NCBI GenBank assembly: GCA_027924645.1
Contig: BSBN01000445.1
Location: forward strand, 248,001 to 312,000
DNA length: 64,000 nucleotides
Source: Cunninghamia lanceolata
Taxonomy: Eukaryota; Streptophyta; Pinopsida; Cupressales; Cupressaceae
Direction of reading: 5' to 3'
The position numbers and the translations under genes were made by a program. This document shows, piece by piece, positions 53,031 through 64,000 of the stretch (the stretch's first letter is position 1; each line of letters opens with the position of its first letter). Below the pieces are notes generated by a model, which searched no databases, had not been told where the DNA came from, and saw only the letters and a list, made by a program, of their open reading frames with translations.

Positions 53031-55182
53031 TTGACTTAATGATTAAATTTTTTTAACCTTTATCCGGTGATCCGATATTTTTTACTCTAATTTTTAAAAC
53101 ATTTTTCTATTATAACAATACTCTCAACTAAGAGGCAATGTGGAAAAGAATGCGAACAGGACATATAGAATAGATATCGTTTGTAGTGTTTATCACCACC
53201 AGCTCACAGCTTCAACTGATCCACCGAACGCCATGAATCAGCAGTTTCATCTTGTGTACGTACAAGGTATATTTTTGTTCCTATGTACAAACAAACTTTT
53301 GTCTATAAATATGAATCAAATGTGAAATCAAACAATGTTTCGGCTGTTAAGTCGCGTAAAGGTTGTTAGAGAGGAATGATAGCAACGAGTGTAAGAGAAG
53401 ATATTGTCTAACAATACTAGGTGTAATGTAGATAATTGTATATCTTTGCAATTGCACACAAATGAGCAGAATTAACTTAACAAGATGTTTTGGGATAAAC
53501 ATTTGTTTACAACAACATTTTATAAATTTCTAAATGCCTAATATTAACTTCTTACTGGTGCTGGAATTTCTTTACCAGTTTTATCAAATTGCACAATAAT
53601 GATATAGTGAGATACAAAGATGATGTAGTAAGACGAAGGAAAACAAGAAGTTTCAAGATTGGCAAACTAAAACTTTCACAAGAAATGTTTATTAATATTG
53701 ATATTGTTTATTTCTAATGACATTTTATATATTCATCAATGTCTAATACTAACCCTTATAAATTACTTTTGCAGTCTGTTCAACTTGTGCAAGATGTTTC
53801 AAGATTGGTTCATCTTTGTTGCTATAAATTTCAAGTTCTAGCACTATCATTTGTCCATTGTTTATTTCAAAGTTACATAATATTTTGTAACACCTGCATT
53901 TTTGAGTTTGAATTTTTTCTATAAACAACAGAATTACAATAGTTATATTCTCTGAACATTGTAATCTAAATAAATAAAAATATATTTTACTACTCTTAAG
54001 TTCCTTGTATTGGTAACTACTCAGTTTATTTATCCATTAATTAATTTAATAGTTAATTATTGCATGTATTAACTTAAGTTAAAATAGTTAGGCACCTATA
54101 ATATGAGTATGAGTAAATGTAAAAAACAAATTGAACCACCATAAAAATTGTGATTTATTTATGAGTACAAAAAAAATGGAAAGAGGAAAAGATTTTGATA
54201 TATAAAATTTTTGCTATTTTATGTCACTAGAGTTGAAGTTTCTTCCATTATTTGTACTCATTCTTCCACCATTTCATGTCACTTTGCATTATTGCATGTA
54301 TTATCTTATATATAACCTTAGAAAAATCATTTTCACTTTCTTTACTATGATATATGTTGTTTTATAATATATAGCTTAGAAAGATTATTCCTAAAATTGT
54401 ATGCAACATTTATTGCAATTATTTTTTTATCTAAACCTTTTCAAAAATAATTTATCTTTTATCTATAATAAAGATTATTTTTACTTCTATTCATATTGTT
54501 ATAATTTTTTGATCCGCCACAGGTGGAAAATTCTATTCATATTATTATTGCATTTCACCCTAGCACCATTTTTCATTGCACACAATATGGTGCAACTGTT
54601 AGTAATAGATGTTTATGTGAGATGGTGCAACTACTAGTAATAGATGTTTATGTGAGGCTCCACTATAAACAGCCGGCACGTTGTCGTTTACAAAATTTTC
54701 GACTCTGCATTGTTTTGACCTTCCATTGCAATCTCTAGAATGTATCTATGTTGACCTCTTCCATTATATTGTTTCTTCATACAGTCTATAAAAATCAACG
54801 AGTCGATAAAATTTCGACACATACTGGCTGTTTAAACTTTACCTTATGAAGCACAAGTCGATCGTTCTACCATTATTGTACATGCTCTTGAAAATTTGAT
54901 AAGAACCTTATTGTCATATTACTCGCCCCCCGCCTCCTGCCTCCTGCCTTCATTGCAGCCCATTCTGCAACTATATATCGGCTTAGCCCCTGAATGTAAC
55001 AGTGCAATTGCTACTTATCACCATTAATGTGTACCGCAACGAGAATGGTGACGCATACTCGAATATCCTGTTGACTAAATAGGGGTCCCGCCAGTTGCCA
55101 ATGGTCCCTTAGCATACGTTTTGGAATCATTCGTTTTTGCTTGTCCTAGAGAGTTAATACGACAAGCAGTAGAATTAGTCAA
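53031..55182. other. AT-rich intergenic DNA, no gene recognised
   Basis: Only short frames without family resemblance. A 35-bp tandem duplication (ATGGTGCAACT...TTTATGTGAG) is at 54,587-54,656. Some GC-richer sequence near 54,930-55,130 has no assignable function. Confidence 0.4.
54587..54656. repeat. 35-bp tandem duplication
   Basis: Units at 54,587-54,621 and 54,622-54,656, differing in one or two bases (ACTGTTAGTAA versus ACTACTAGTAA). Confidence 0.92.
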
Positions 55183-55666
55183 GACTGTTTAGAGATGTGA
55201 TTGAAAATCAGAAAAACAGTCCAGACTGTTTAGTTTATTATCTTCGTTCAGGTTTTTGGCCCAACATGTAGGCTCCACCAGTCACCAATAGAAATAAAGT
55301 TAAACGCAGTTCATCTTGGAAGAGGTGAAATAATGTTAGGGCACTGATTCTTTGAGAAGTTAGCATTTCCTTCAAGTGCTTACAGCTTTAAGGAAACATT
55401 TTGTCGAAAAGATAATTCGATTGAGACTGTTTAGAGATGTGATTGAAAATCAGAAACACAGTCCAGACTGTTTAGTTTATTATCTTCGTTCAGGTTTTTG
55501 GCCCAACATGTAGGCTCCACCAGTCACCAATAGAAATGAAGTTAAAGGCAGTTCATCTTGGAAGGAGGTGAAATAATGTCAGGGCACTGATTCTTTGAGA
55601 AGTTAGCATTTCCTTCAAGTGCTTAGAGTTTTAAGGAAACATTTTGTCGAAAAGATAATTCGATTG
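55183..55666. repeat. 242-bp tandem duplication
   Basis: Copies 55,183-55,424 and 55,425-55,666, both starting GACTGTTTAGAGATGTGATT and ending GATAATTCGATTG. About eight substitutions and one 1-bp indel separate them. No coding frame; non-coding by inspection. Confidence 0.95.
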
Positions 55667-56600
55667 TCTTTTCTATCTACGTCACCTGATAAATCTAATA
55701 TTCCTTAAAATACATGTGATAACTGCTGTCTTGATTAGTTATCATAGCCCTTTGGTCGTCCACTTTCTTGATTGTCTGCGTTATATGGGGTTCATCCGTA
55801 TGTCCTAACCATAGCTTTCAACAGACTACCACATTGAATCAACTTCAATTTGTACAGCAAATGTGACTATATCTTATTGTAAATACTGTTGTAGATAATT
55901 ATTTGTATAGGATATCCTGCCGTAACGGTTGATCTTGCAGTGTGTACAAGAACATAACTTTCCTTCGACAACTGCAAAACATAGTATAAACGAAAAGCTA
56001 ATTGACAAAATCTTGACTACTGAACACCCCATATGCCTTAAACCAAACGACGTTCGTACTCTAATCGACTTAAGTCATGAATACAAGAATTTTGTGTCCA
56101 TGAACAACCTCAATGATACAACTTTATGTCTGTTGGCCCTCACCCATATCTAATATTTTCCAAATTGTTTGTGGAAGATATAAATTTTGTGCACTTGAGT
56201 GAATTTCAAAATTTTAACGCCGGAAAAAACAAAAATGTTCATAATAATAATTGCGACTCGATTGCCTGTCAATGATGCAATTATATAACTCCTTTTTACA
56301 CCGTATGAAATATCCATTCATCTATCAAAAAAGTGTTTGCAAAATCTCCTTACAAATCACAAAAGAACAAAGGAAGCCGGGAGCGTGGCCCCACGTCCGT
56401 ATTTGTGGGCACCAAAGTAATTAATCTAGCATGATGAAAGCTACAAAATTGTTGATTCACCTGCATAGTAAATTCAATTTATCAGCAAGAAGAAGAGTCC
56501 GAACGGTGTACTTACATGATAAGTGCTTTTCTTAATTGCATCTTATGGGTCGAACTTGTCGTGCCATAATGATGTAGCTACGTACCAGCCCCACGGTGCA
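55667..56600. other. Intergenic DNA, one unassigned open frame
   Basis: From about 55,941 to 56,153 (plus) an open frame reads VQEHNFPSTTAKHSINEKLI and later LKPNDVRTLIDLSHEYKNFV, with no ATG at its start but a CTTGCAG acceptor-like word just before it. I do not recognise the family. It could be an exon or chance. Confidence 0.25.
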
Positions 56601-56607
56601 CATTCGC

Positions 56608-56615
56608 TATAAATA
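56608..56615 (+). promoter_or_regulatory. TATA-box-like element
   Basis: TATAAATA, 20 bp before an ATG at 56,628. That is close for a TATA box and its own ORF, so a functional link is doubtful. Confidence 0.3.
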
Positions 56616-56627
56616 AAGCTGGCCAAA

Positions 56628-56768
56628 ATGGAAGGCGTCAACGTAGTGCGGTTTCCCATTCTGACAGTATGTGATGATTTGGAGATCGATGACTGGATAA
56701 AAGCATATACCAACATTCTCTCGCTTTTTTCATCTGTTCATAAGAGCTACAACTTAAAAATCTCCTAG
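56628..56768 (+). CDS. Small unassigned reading frame (46 codons)
   Basis: Starts MEGVNVVRFPILTVCDDLEI and ends SYNLKIS with TAG. Composition is protein-like (mixed charge, hydrophobic core), unlike the surrounding AT-rich frames. I do not recognise it. It may be the first exon of a gene whose remainder is lost, or chance. No similar copy elsewhere in the window. Confidence 0.2.
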   Translation: MEGVNVVRFPILTVCDDLEIDDWIKAYTNILSLFSSVHKSYNLKIS

Positions 56769-57298
56769 ATGCTGTTTTATGTACTGTTTCTACAGTCCTT
56801 TGTTGACTGTTTCTCCTTGTATTTTATTGCAGTTCTTCACTAACTATAAAAAAAAAAAAAAAATCTCCTATCACATCATGCAGTTCATTGGAATGATAAA
56901 TATTTATTTATATTTAAAAAATTAAAAGTAATAGTAAAAATCTCCTTCACGACATGCACGAACTTCGGGAAAATTGAAAAGTAGCCGTAGTTAAGTACAA
57001 GCATCCTTTTGAAAGTTTGCAATTCACTCTAAATGGTTTTGTTTATTTAAGTTCAAGAATGCCTTGTGCCCGTAAAATTACCTAAGCTTAGATTACATGA
57101 AAATTTAATAATTAGCGTATGAGAACACCTTCTATAGCTCGTGTCTAAATTAGGTCTATTAAAATAAGATTTAGCTAAAAGATCTCTTATTGTATAAGTA
57201 ATTAGATATAAAAAAGTAATTGTATTAACCATATCTAATTAAAGTTAGAAAATCGGTGTATGCAGATGAATAAAGTATATAGAAAGACATGTATAATC
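56769..57298. other. Non-coding
   Basis: A run of 15 A residues at about 56,848-56,863 and AT-rich sequence; nothing else seen. Confidence 0.4.
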
Positions 57299-58620
57299 TG
57301 TTAGAATTAATTTTATTAATTATGAATTTTTACTTAAAATCACAAATTTGTTGAGTTAATTTTATTAATTATTAGTTTTTTCATAAAGAAAAGTAATTTT
57401 TAGTATTATATTATTTTTAGTTTATGTATGTATTTTATTTATTAGGTAAAATTTTAATCTGTTCAATATTTTTACATGGTATCAGAGTTGTAGGTCTCAT
57501 TTTTTCAACAAGAATTATTATAAGATTCTAAAGCTATAAGGACAAACAGATAGTAGTAGACAGTACTAGCGAATCACAAAAGTTTGTCGATCGGCTCAGC
57601 AATCTCTAGAAGCTCAGAATAAAGATGTTTCTGCTAAACAAGGTCCTGTTTGAGTTGGTGAAAAAAGGCCAAGCCTCTACACAAAATATAAATGCTAACA
57701 AGTGGAAGGCAAGAGATGGTAACGTTCTCTCTTGGATAATATTGAATCTAATTGATAATGTGATTCCACATGTAAGTGTGTCAAATATAGCAAACGAAGC
57801 TTGGGATCACTTGACTCAAATGTATGAATCAACAAATGTCAATACTAGACTTTCCTCGAAAGAATTTTTTCCAATTGAAAATGCAAGAATCACAAAGTAT
57901 TGCAAAGTATTTGAATCAATTTTCACCAAAATCAGTTGGCAGCATGTGGGTCAACTATCTTAGAAGAAGATGCAATGATGACAATTCTTCGGAGTTTGCC
58001 ATAATCTTATTCAAGATTGGTAATAGCTCTTAACACTCAAGCCAATATAAAATTGTAAAATGCAACATCATCACTACTCTAGGAAGAAGTAATAAACAAG
58101 GATGCACGATTGAAAGTTGAGAGTTCTACAACACTATTCTCAAGAGGATACAAGGGCAAGGCAAGAAAGAAAACATAAAATAAGTCTCAAAGTGCCTTTA
58201 AGAATAGTCAAGACACAAAATAAGGAGAAAAGAAACTTGGAAAATGCTTCCATGGTGGTGTTCAAGAGTATTTTTTAAAAATGGTTAATATGGATTGAAG
58301 AGGTTAAAAAAGAGAAGGAAATAAAAGCTAATGTAGATTCATATGGTGAGCAAGAGCAATTATTTGTAATCACTACACCTGCAAACTCACCAAAATGTTG
58401 GTATTTGGATTCAAGAAGCAACACAACATGACACCTAAAATGGTTGGTTCGCACAGTACAATGAGATACCCAGACGTAATAATGTTATTCTTGATGATAA
58501 TAGTGGCTATGAAATATGATTTCAGTAAAAAAATATTTCATTAAAAATACTTTTGATGGTAGCATATAATAAAATCCATAATGTATGGCTTGTTCCAACT
58601 GTTGGCACAATTATAAGACA
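57299..58620 (+). mobile_element. E6: 5' fragment of a Ty1/copia element
   Basis: LTR 57,299-57,476 (TGTTAGAATT...TTTTTACA, 178 bp), adjoining Met-type PBS TGGTATCAGAGT at 57,477-57,488. Gag from about 57,625: NKVLFELVKKGQ, ANKWKARDGNVLSWIILNLI, SNIANEAWDHLTQMYESTNV, then a frameshift near 57,840 to KMQESQSIAKYLNQF. A protease trace CWYLDSRSNTT (DSG changed to DSR) is at about 58,395. No RT or 3' LTR follows; the element is truncated on the right. Confidence 0.8.
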
Positions 58621-59230
58621 CTCCCATGTTTTGAATCAATTTGAATCTCATACCATTATGCATCATTTTGAATCTTGCACGCAGAATTATCTGCAAGTGA
58701 TAACTAATTCTCACCCCTGTTGTAAGTAATAACTAAATCCATTTGTAAGTAATAACTATATTGCGCATTAAGTATGTCCTACTTTCCACTAGAATTAGTT
58801 ACCATGAGCCGTTGAGTACTACGGTAAAATCCCTATTGTAATAGTTATGGTACACAACATTGAGCTCTATTATCAATACAAAGTAATCTACTTTCCATCA
58901 ATTGATGGATACGAAAAATTGTGATCGCATAGATTAATATAACATATTTATTTATTAGTCCCTGCATAAACCAAGGTCTAATATTTTCATTCCACTAAAA
59001 GCTATTAGCTCTATTCTTGAAAATTGTGCCAGCACTGGAAAAAGTTCATTTTGCTAATGTTTGCAACAGACAGACTTAAAAATGGAATTTTCACTGATTT
59101 TTTCATTTTCCTAATTGGTCTGTTATATTTTTGCTCGGGTTTTTGGGTTTTTTCGATTTTCAAAAATGACGGAAAAATCTTTAGACAAATCATAAACCAG
59201 CAGAAGGAAAAATTTGGTGGATTCTAATAT

Positions 59231-59256
59231 TTTAGACGCTTCTGAGATCTGGGCAT
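59231..59256. repeat. 26-bp direct repeat, left copy
   Basis: Identical to 61,199-61,224 (TTTAGACGCTTCTGAG plus ATCTGGGCAT); the copies are 1,968 bp apart. Confidence 0.85.
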
Positions 59257-61198
59257 AAGGAAAATTGCTTATTTAGCATTTGTATAAGGAAAATCCTTTT
59301 ACAGTGAGTGAATATTTTTGCCTTTTTTAAATGTTCCTCTGTTGCCTATTGTTGTACAAAGTTGCTTTGAATTGCTAGCATTTGAGTAAGCAACTCTCAG
59401 CCCTCTTCACCTATCATTTACTGTGAATTAGTTCACATTTGCCTACGATGTATCTTGGTGACACTTCTCACATTGATAAATCGTTTTGAGGAAAATTTGT
59501 GTGTAGGCATGAATTAAGCAGAGATCATGTCTATTCTAGTGCCAAGCACAGGGGCTGCAAAAGAAAAATTCCTGACGAAATCAATGTGGTCACAGTGATT
59601 CATGATTTCATGACAAATGGAGATATTGTTGCATGTCAATTTCACACAATGGTAGGCTTATTATGTTGAGACATCTACAAAAAGAAGCAACCAGGTAATT
59701 TAGTGCTCAATGTTTTAAAAAAGTGGGGGTTGTGTTTTGTTTAGGAGTTTTTGCATTTGGAAAGTAGCTTTGGACAGTTGAGTCCCCACTACAAAGGCAC
59801 ACACTATTGAAGACTTTTTTCACTTGGCCCCATTACATATCATTGCAAATAGAATTAATATTGAAGGTTCGTATCTACTTGATAATCCTTATGTTTAACA
59901 TGATTCTATAGTTACGGAGGCCTGAAGGAATTTGTGCCACAGACCCACAACGAATTGGATCAAATTGGGTTTATTTAAACTAAAGTTTTCACTTTTCTCT
60001 CAATAGCCAACAAATTAATACCATACACTACAAAAATGATGAATGTTTCTTGATGCAATAGTGTTAAGAGTTTTGATGCAGATGTGTTGACGTAAAAAGC
60101 ATTCATGCTTTCATAAACATTGACTATGGAAATATTATGCCTCTGACCATACACTATATCTAAAAGGTGAACGGTCAACTACTACAAGATCAAAATGCAA
60201 TTCTACAATATTTTGTTGATTTCATCCAAGAACTCCGCACAGTATCACTTTTTGAAAATAATGCTCAAGCCCACCTCACAGCATACCTAATGTAATCATA
60301 ACTATTGAGAATAAGAAGTTGCTTACTCCAATTATTGAAGTTGAGCTCAAAGCCACAATTCTTTTCTTTCCAACGCAATAAATCTCCAGGATCAAATGGT
60401 TTCACTGTCCTTTTTCACCAAATATTTTGGGACACTATTAACTTTGAATTGTTGGAAGTAGGTGAAGTGTAACGCTCATTAGTGCATTTTCCTTGTATGC
60501 TTTTTGATTTATATGATATATGGTGTATCAAGTGTTTCATTAATATATTGTGTGATTCATGTGTTATGATCTATTGCACTAAACTTCCCCGTGAGGCCTA
60601 TTGTACTATTGAAGTGTTCTAAGGGTGTACTCTAGATGCTTTTGTGCATGAAGCATGTTTGAACTTCAGCATGTCATTACTTTCTAAAGTGAATTCAATT
60701 TTAAACATACAAAATGAAACAAATATAAATCAATGCCAAAGTTCAAATCAATACTTCACAAAAAAAAATAAGTATATCAAATTAAAGTGAGTGCCAAAGT
60801 TGCACTCCACACAAACAATAAATAAATTTCATAGTGAATCACACTAAATAAACATGTCTAAAATACAACTTACTAATAGTACAACACTAATTATGATAAA
60901 GTTAATAGATTGTATCGTGGTTGAATGGGAGGCCATAGTTCTTTGATGGTTTCTTTATGATTTAGTTCTCTAATGGTTCGTTCACAATTTAGTTCATGTG
61001 GTTATTCATTTAATACCATTCCATTATTTTTTTATTTGCAAAAAAAATAATTGATTTTTTCATAGTATTTATAGCCTTGTCCACCAACTACATGTAATGA
61101 CTTTTTCAGTAAAAATATAAATATAAACTATTTAGCGATAGGCCTATGAATATTTGTGCCTATCGGCCATTTGATAGCACCTTTGGTGCTTTTACTAG

Positions 61199-61224
61199 TT
61201 TAGACGCTTCTGAGATCTGGGCAT
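61199..61224. repeat. 26-bp direct repeat, right copy
   Basis: See left copy. In one frame both copies read LDASEIWA. Confidence 0.85.
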
Positions 61225-61703
61225 TAGGCAAGGCACGTGTTCTGCAACCTAGTTGACATGTTATGTGATGGAGGGACCCTATTAGGGCACGCAAGCATAC
61301 AGCTGTGCAACCCTCATTAAAGTTTGAACTTCTTGGCGTAAGGTAGACCGCATGTTTGTCCAAGCGACTCTTTTTTGTGTCTTGTTTACATTTTTAGGGT
61401 CTATGATTTGAAGTTGCATGGTTTCTTTTTCTTTCCGTAACAAGTCGTTCCAAACCCTATTTTTTTTAATTGTTGTAAAACTCTGTGTATCTTGTTAACA
61501 CATTTTCAATGTCTAGTTTGCAAGTTTGGACATAAGCATGGGATATTTTGAGTTAAAGCAGACTAGAGAATTTCAAGCCCTGTTTTTGTTTTTGTCTTCT
61601 GGGTTAGTTTTATTTTGTGATATAGGTTGAGTGCTTTTGGAGCATTTCTTTATACTTTACAATGAGAAAGAAGTGTCATCTGTAGTGGTGTGTGGGAAGA
61701 TGA

Positions 61704-61937
61704 ATGCCTTTCTTGATCATTTTATTTGTGGATTTTATATTTGGGTCTCCTACATCCTTTGCGCCTCCGCCTACAATAACCTTTACCACATCCCCTACAA
61801 TTCCCACTACTATTGGAGGTAGATCACCCAACATTGCTCTAGCTAGGTCTCCTGTCGATGGAGAAAGTTGTGCATGGGTTGCCAAGGCAGGAAAAATGAG
61901 CTTTCTTGGAGCTGTGTTGCTGCCCTTACTGTTGTAA
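61704..61937 (+). CDS. Unassigned reading frame with GPI-anchor-like C-terminus
   Basis: 77 codons. The start MPFLIILFVDFIFGSPTSFA is hydrophobic, then comes a Pro/Thr/Ser-rich stretch (PPPTITFTTSPTIPTT) and a hydrophobic end MSFLGAVLLPLLL directly before the stop. A Thr/Pro-rich spacer plus terminal hydrophobic tail is what GPI-anchored plant cell-surface proteins have, so this could be a last exon of such a gene. There is no catalytic domain. The minus strand is also open, so chance is not excluded. Confidence 0.25.
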   Translation: MPFLIILFVDFIFGSPTSFAPPPTITFTTSPTIPTTIGGRSPNIALARSPVDGESCAWVAKAGKMSFLGAVLLPLLL

Positions 61938-62293
61938 TAGTGATGCCTTCTTCAACTGTACAATACTGGAATGATTTGGTCTTGAGGCTAGTGCTTGCTG
62001 CCTTGATCTTGGCGTTTACATTTTTATTTACATTCTTTTTTCTCTAGCACAATGCGTCCTCTTAGGGGATGGCATGGAGGGGTCTCTAGAATTCATTTGA
62101 CCTATATTAGTTGTAGAATAATTGCTTACTATGTATTGTTGTAGAGGCTATTTTCCTAGGTTGGAACAACTCTTGATGCATTATGGTGTCATCTGATGTT
62201 TCCATTGAACATTCATATATTTGCATCTATTGTGCTTTGAGTTCTCATGCAGTATTTACTATTATATATGTAAATGGTATCAATACACTATAT

Positions 62294-62590
62294 TACAAAT
62301 TCTCTCTTGAATGATTTCAAATTGTGATTAATTTTCTTTGTAGCTTATATTGTGTGGATGAGATTTGAAGTTACTTGCAGTTTACTATGGCATTCACTAA
62401 AGTGCGACAAATTTCCAAATGTGTAAGGTGCAGATTCATTTTCAGAAAGCTTGAAGTGCAATTTTATGATGCCCAAGCATGCCTTGCTTTATAAACTTGT
62501 TCTATCTTTCTTTCAAAAAATTATAAATGTGTTTTCCATGCTCTCCAAATTTCAGGTATACAATTTTTTTCCAACCTTGCTCTACTTTTC
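62294..62590. repeat. Non-coding duplication, copy 1
   Basis: Contains CAAATTGTGATTAATTTTCT, ACTAAAGTGCGACAAATTT and TTTATGATGCCCAAGCATGC. Copy 2 starts 657 bp downstream. Within each copy, a shorter unit (ATAAATGTGTTTT..CATGCTCTCCAAATTTCAGG) repeats near the right end. Confidence 0.9.
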
Positions 62591-62604
62591 TTTCAAAATT
62601 CTAT

Positions 62605-62853
62605 AAATGTGGAAGCAAAGACCAGACATGTGAATTCTTTGAAAAAATGCCTCAAAGTTTGGCCTCATGGAATGCCATAATTGCAAGATATGTTTGACAT
62701 AAATTTGTTGAAAAGGCCTGAGATACTTTTAAACAAATGCAACTGGTGGGTTTAAATTCAGACTCCTCAACCTTTCCCAACATCTTCCCTGCCTCTGCAC
62801 AAATTGGATCTTTGGAAGAGGGTATCGACATCCATCAAAGCATAATTGAAAGT
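62605..62853 (+). pseudogene. PPR protein fragment (PLS-type repeats)
   Basis: 83 codons in one frame: KCGSKDQTCEFFEKMPQ, ASWNAIIARYV, TGA, HKFVEKA, TGA, DTFKQMQLVGLNSDSSTFPN, then SAQIGSLEEGIDIHQSIIES. This is one and a half to two plant pentatricopeptide repeats of the PLS type (KCG...F.KMP...SWNA.I..Y...G...KAL..F.QMQ..G..PD..TF). Such proteins bind organellar RNA. Two TGA codons (one probably from CGA) and absence of the rest of the gene show a fragment, perhaps a captured or retro-copied piece. It begins right after a duplicated word AAAATTCTATAAATGTG. Confidence 0.88.
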
Positions 62854-62950
62854 GTATTTTTTTTGGTAAGATGTAGTAGTTCCAAGCGCCACTTCTAATC
62901 ACCATAGTGTTCATAAGAAGTTATGCACAAAATTTAATAAAGAAAAATGT

Positions 62951-63247
62951 ACAAATTCTCCCTTAAAATGATTTCAAATTGTGATTAATTTTCTTTGTAG
63001 CTTATATTGTGTGGACGAGATTTGATGTTCTTTGCAATTTACTATGGCGTTCACTAAAGTGCGACAAATTTTCAAGCATGTAAGGTAGATATTCATTTTT
63101 AGAAAGCTTGGAGTGCAATTTTATGATGCCCAAGCATGCCTTGCTTTATAAACTTGCTCTTCTTATTTTTCAAAATTCTATAAATGTGTTTTTCACGCTC
63201 TCCAAATTTCAGGTAAACAATTTTTTTCCTAATCTTACTCTACTTTT
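62951..63247. repeat. Non-coding duplication, copy 2
   Basis: Same sequence as 62,294-62,590 at roughly 90 percent by eye. The PPR fragment lies between the copies and is itself present once. Confidence 0.88.
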
Positions 63248-63299
63248 CTTCAAAATTATGTAAGTGTGTTTTACATGCTCTCCAAATTTCAAGTATGCA

Positions 63300-64000
63300 A
63301 GTTCAGCCTTTAAGACTAAATACTAGGTAGACAAATTTATCAGCCATCATCCTCGCATGTAGAGAGGTGGATCTTCCACATGCTACTAGGCAGCTTACTT
63401 ATTAAGAATACGTCTATTCAATGAGAGATTGTGTTGAATATTTAGTAGGCTAATATTCCAAGTAACCATATGGAATATTACTATTAATAATAGAATTTTT
63501 GTAATGTGTAAGTTCAGGCAAATCCAATTATTTAAAAACTTGGGCTAGTATTTCGTAGGAAATTTTTCTATCAAAAATTGTTCTTATTTTAATTTTCGAG
63601 AGAAACTAACAAATTGGCTATAAATAGCAATTATTTTTGTTGCCAGAAAACTGATACAAAGAGGAAATTTTGAAGCTGTTAGCTTAGATTAACTATAGAT
63701 GTATTTCCAAAAGCAATTTAAGAAAAAATCAAAACCTGGACCTATGTTAGGAGTCTCTGGGATTGGAACACATTCCATTAGATGACTATATTTGCGTTTG
63801 AATTTGATCTCTGCTTACTCTACTTTTGTGCATTATGCAGGAGAGGATACAACATAACTGGATTTTGTTATTGTGATTAAGTTTTACAATTTTTGGTGTG
63901 TCTTGGTTGCAATTCAGGCAAAGCAAGAGTCACATGTTGAGTTCAGCTAGATACCATCAGCATTCAAGAAATTTTCAATGGTTCAAAAGGACAAAACTCT
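63300..64000. other. Non-coding, nothing recognised
   Basis: AT-rich sequence without coding frames of any length to the window end. Confidence 0.4.

Larger units (their letters stand above)
58621..61690. other. Intergenic DNA, no gene recognised
   Basis: Short frames only. GTAAGTAATAACTA-like words repeat near 58,720-58,760. A 26-bp word occurs at 59,231-59,256 and again at 61,199-61,224. An imperfect stem CGATAGGC...GCCTATCG is near 61,136-61,166. A minus-strand frame 61,363-61,160 has no recognised family. Confidence 0.4.

Noticed and set aside
59975..60178. Minus-strand 67-codon frame (TVHLLDIVYGQRHNISIVNVYE)
   Set aside because: The IVNVY word hints at a LINE endonuclease, but the remainder does not match; too weak to call.

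Overview
This window is plant nuclear DNA, AT-rich and dominated by transposable elements. The evidence is the set of LTR retrotransposon lineages (Ty3/gypsy Tat with a second, archaeal-type RNase H; a Ty3/gypsy chromovirus; several Ty1/copia elements), a LINE-like DUF4283 ORF1, a TRIM element and a decayed pentatricopeptide-repeat (PPR) fragment. A large-genome seed plant is likely. A gymnosperm is a reasonable guess from the PPR style and the density of old, long LTR elements, but nothing here proves it. I found no clearly intact host gene, no rRNA or tRNA gene, and nothing prokaryotic.

Positions 1-36,230 are a three-level nest. The oldest layer is a chromovirus (E3, plus strand, 29,838-36,230 visible), with a 3' LTR of about 2.9 kb and an interior reduced to a gag stub fused to RNase H, integrase and chromodomain. 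Its 5' LTR was entered by a Tat-lineage element (E1, minus strand, 1-29,837; its 3' LTR lies left of the window). E1 in turn was entered, between its G-patch/linker and its RT, by a second Tat-lineage element (E2, minus strand, 5,222-22,712), which is complete with two LTRs and a 5-bp target duplication CCATC. Both Tat elements read from right to left: LTR, PBS, long repeat-bearing leader, gag, aspartic protease, G-patch, linker, RT, RNase H, archaeal-type RNase H, integrase, long 3' region. In E2 the 3' region carries an extra gene on the opposite (plus) strand, a decayed plant mobile domain (PMD) protein with a coiled-coil tail (7,296-9,228).

Positions 36,231-40,151 are non-coding. Positions 40,152-44,900 hold a nearly full-length but inactivated copia element (E4, plus strand). 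Positions 45-52 kb are a mosaic of old insertions: a short poly-A-tailed insertion (46.1-46.6 kb); a degraded copia element (E5) whose 5' LTR was split by a LINE-like insertion that has ORF1 but no RT (47,484-49,351, 11-bp target duplication); and a complete 351-bp TRIM (50,642-50,992, target duplication TGAAC) inserted into the E5 pre-integrase domain.

Positions 52-64 kb have few repeats of known class. They hold several tandem duplications (41, about 90, 163, 35 and 242 bp units), a short copia fragment (E6, 57,299-58,620), a small unassigned reading frame behind a TATA box (56.6 kb), a reading frame with a GPI-anchor-like tail (61.7 kb), and a PPR pseudogene fragment (62.6 kb) between two copies of a non-coding duplication.

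Most inactivating changes I could resolve are nonsense codons explicable by C-to-T change (CAG, CAA, CGA or TGG to stop). That is the pattern expected for long-methylated plant repeats.
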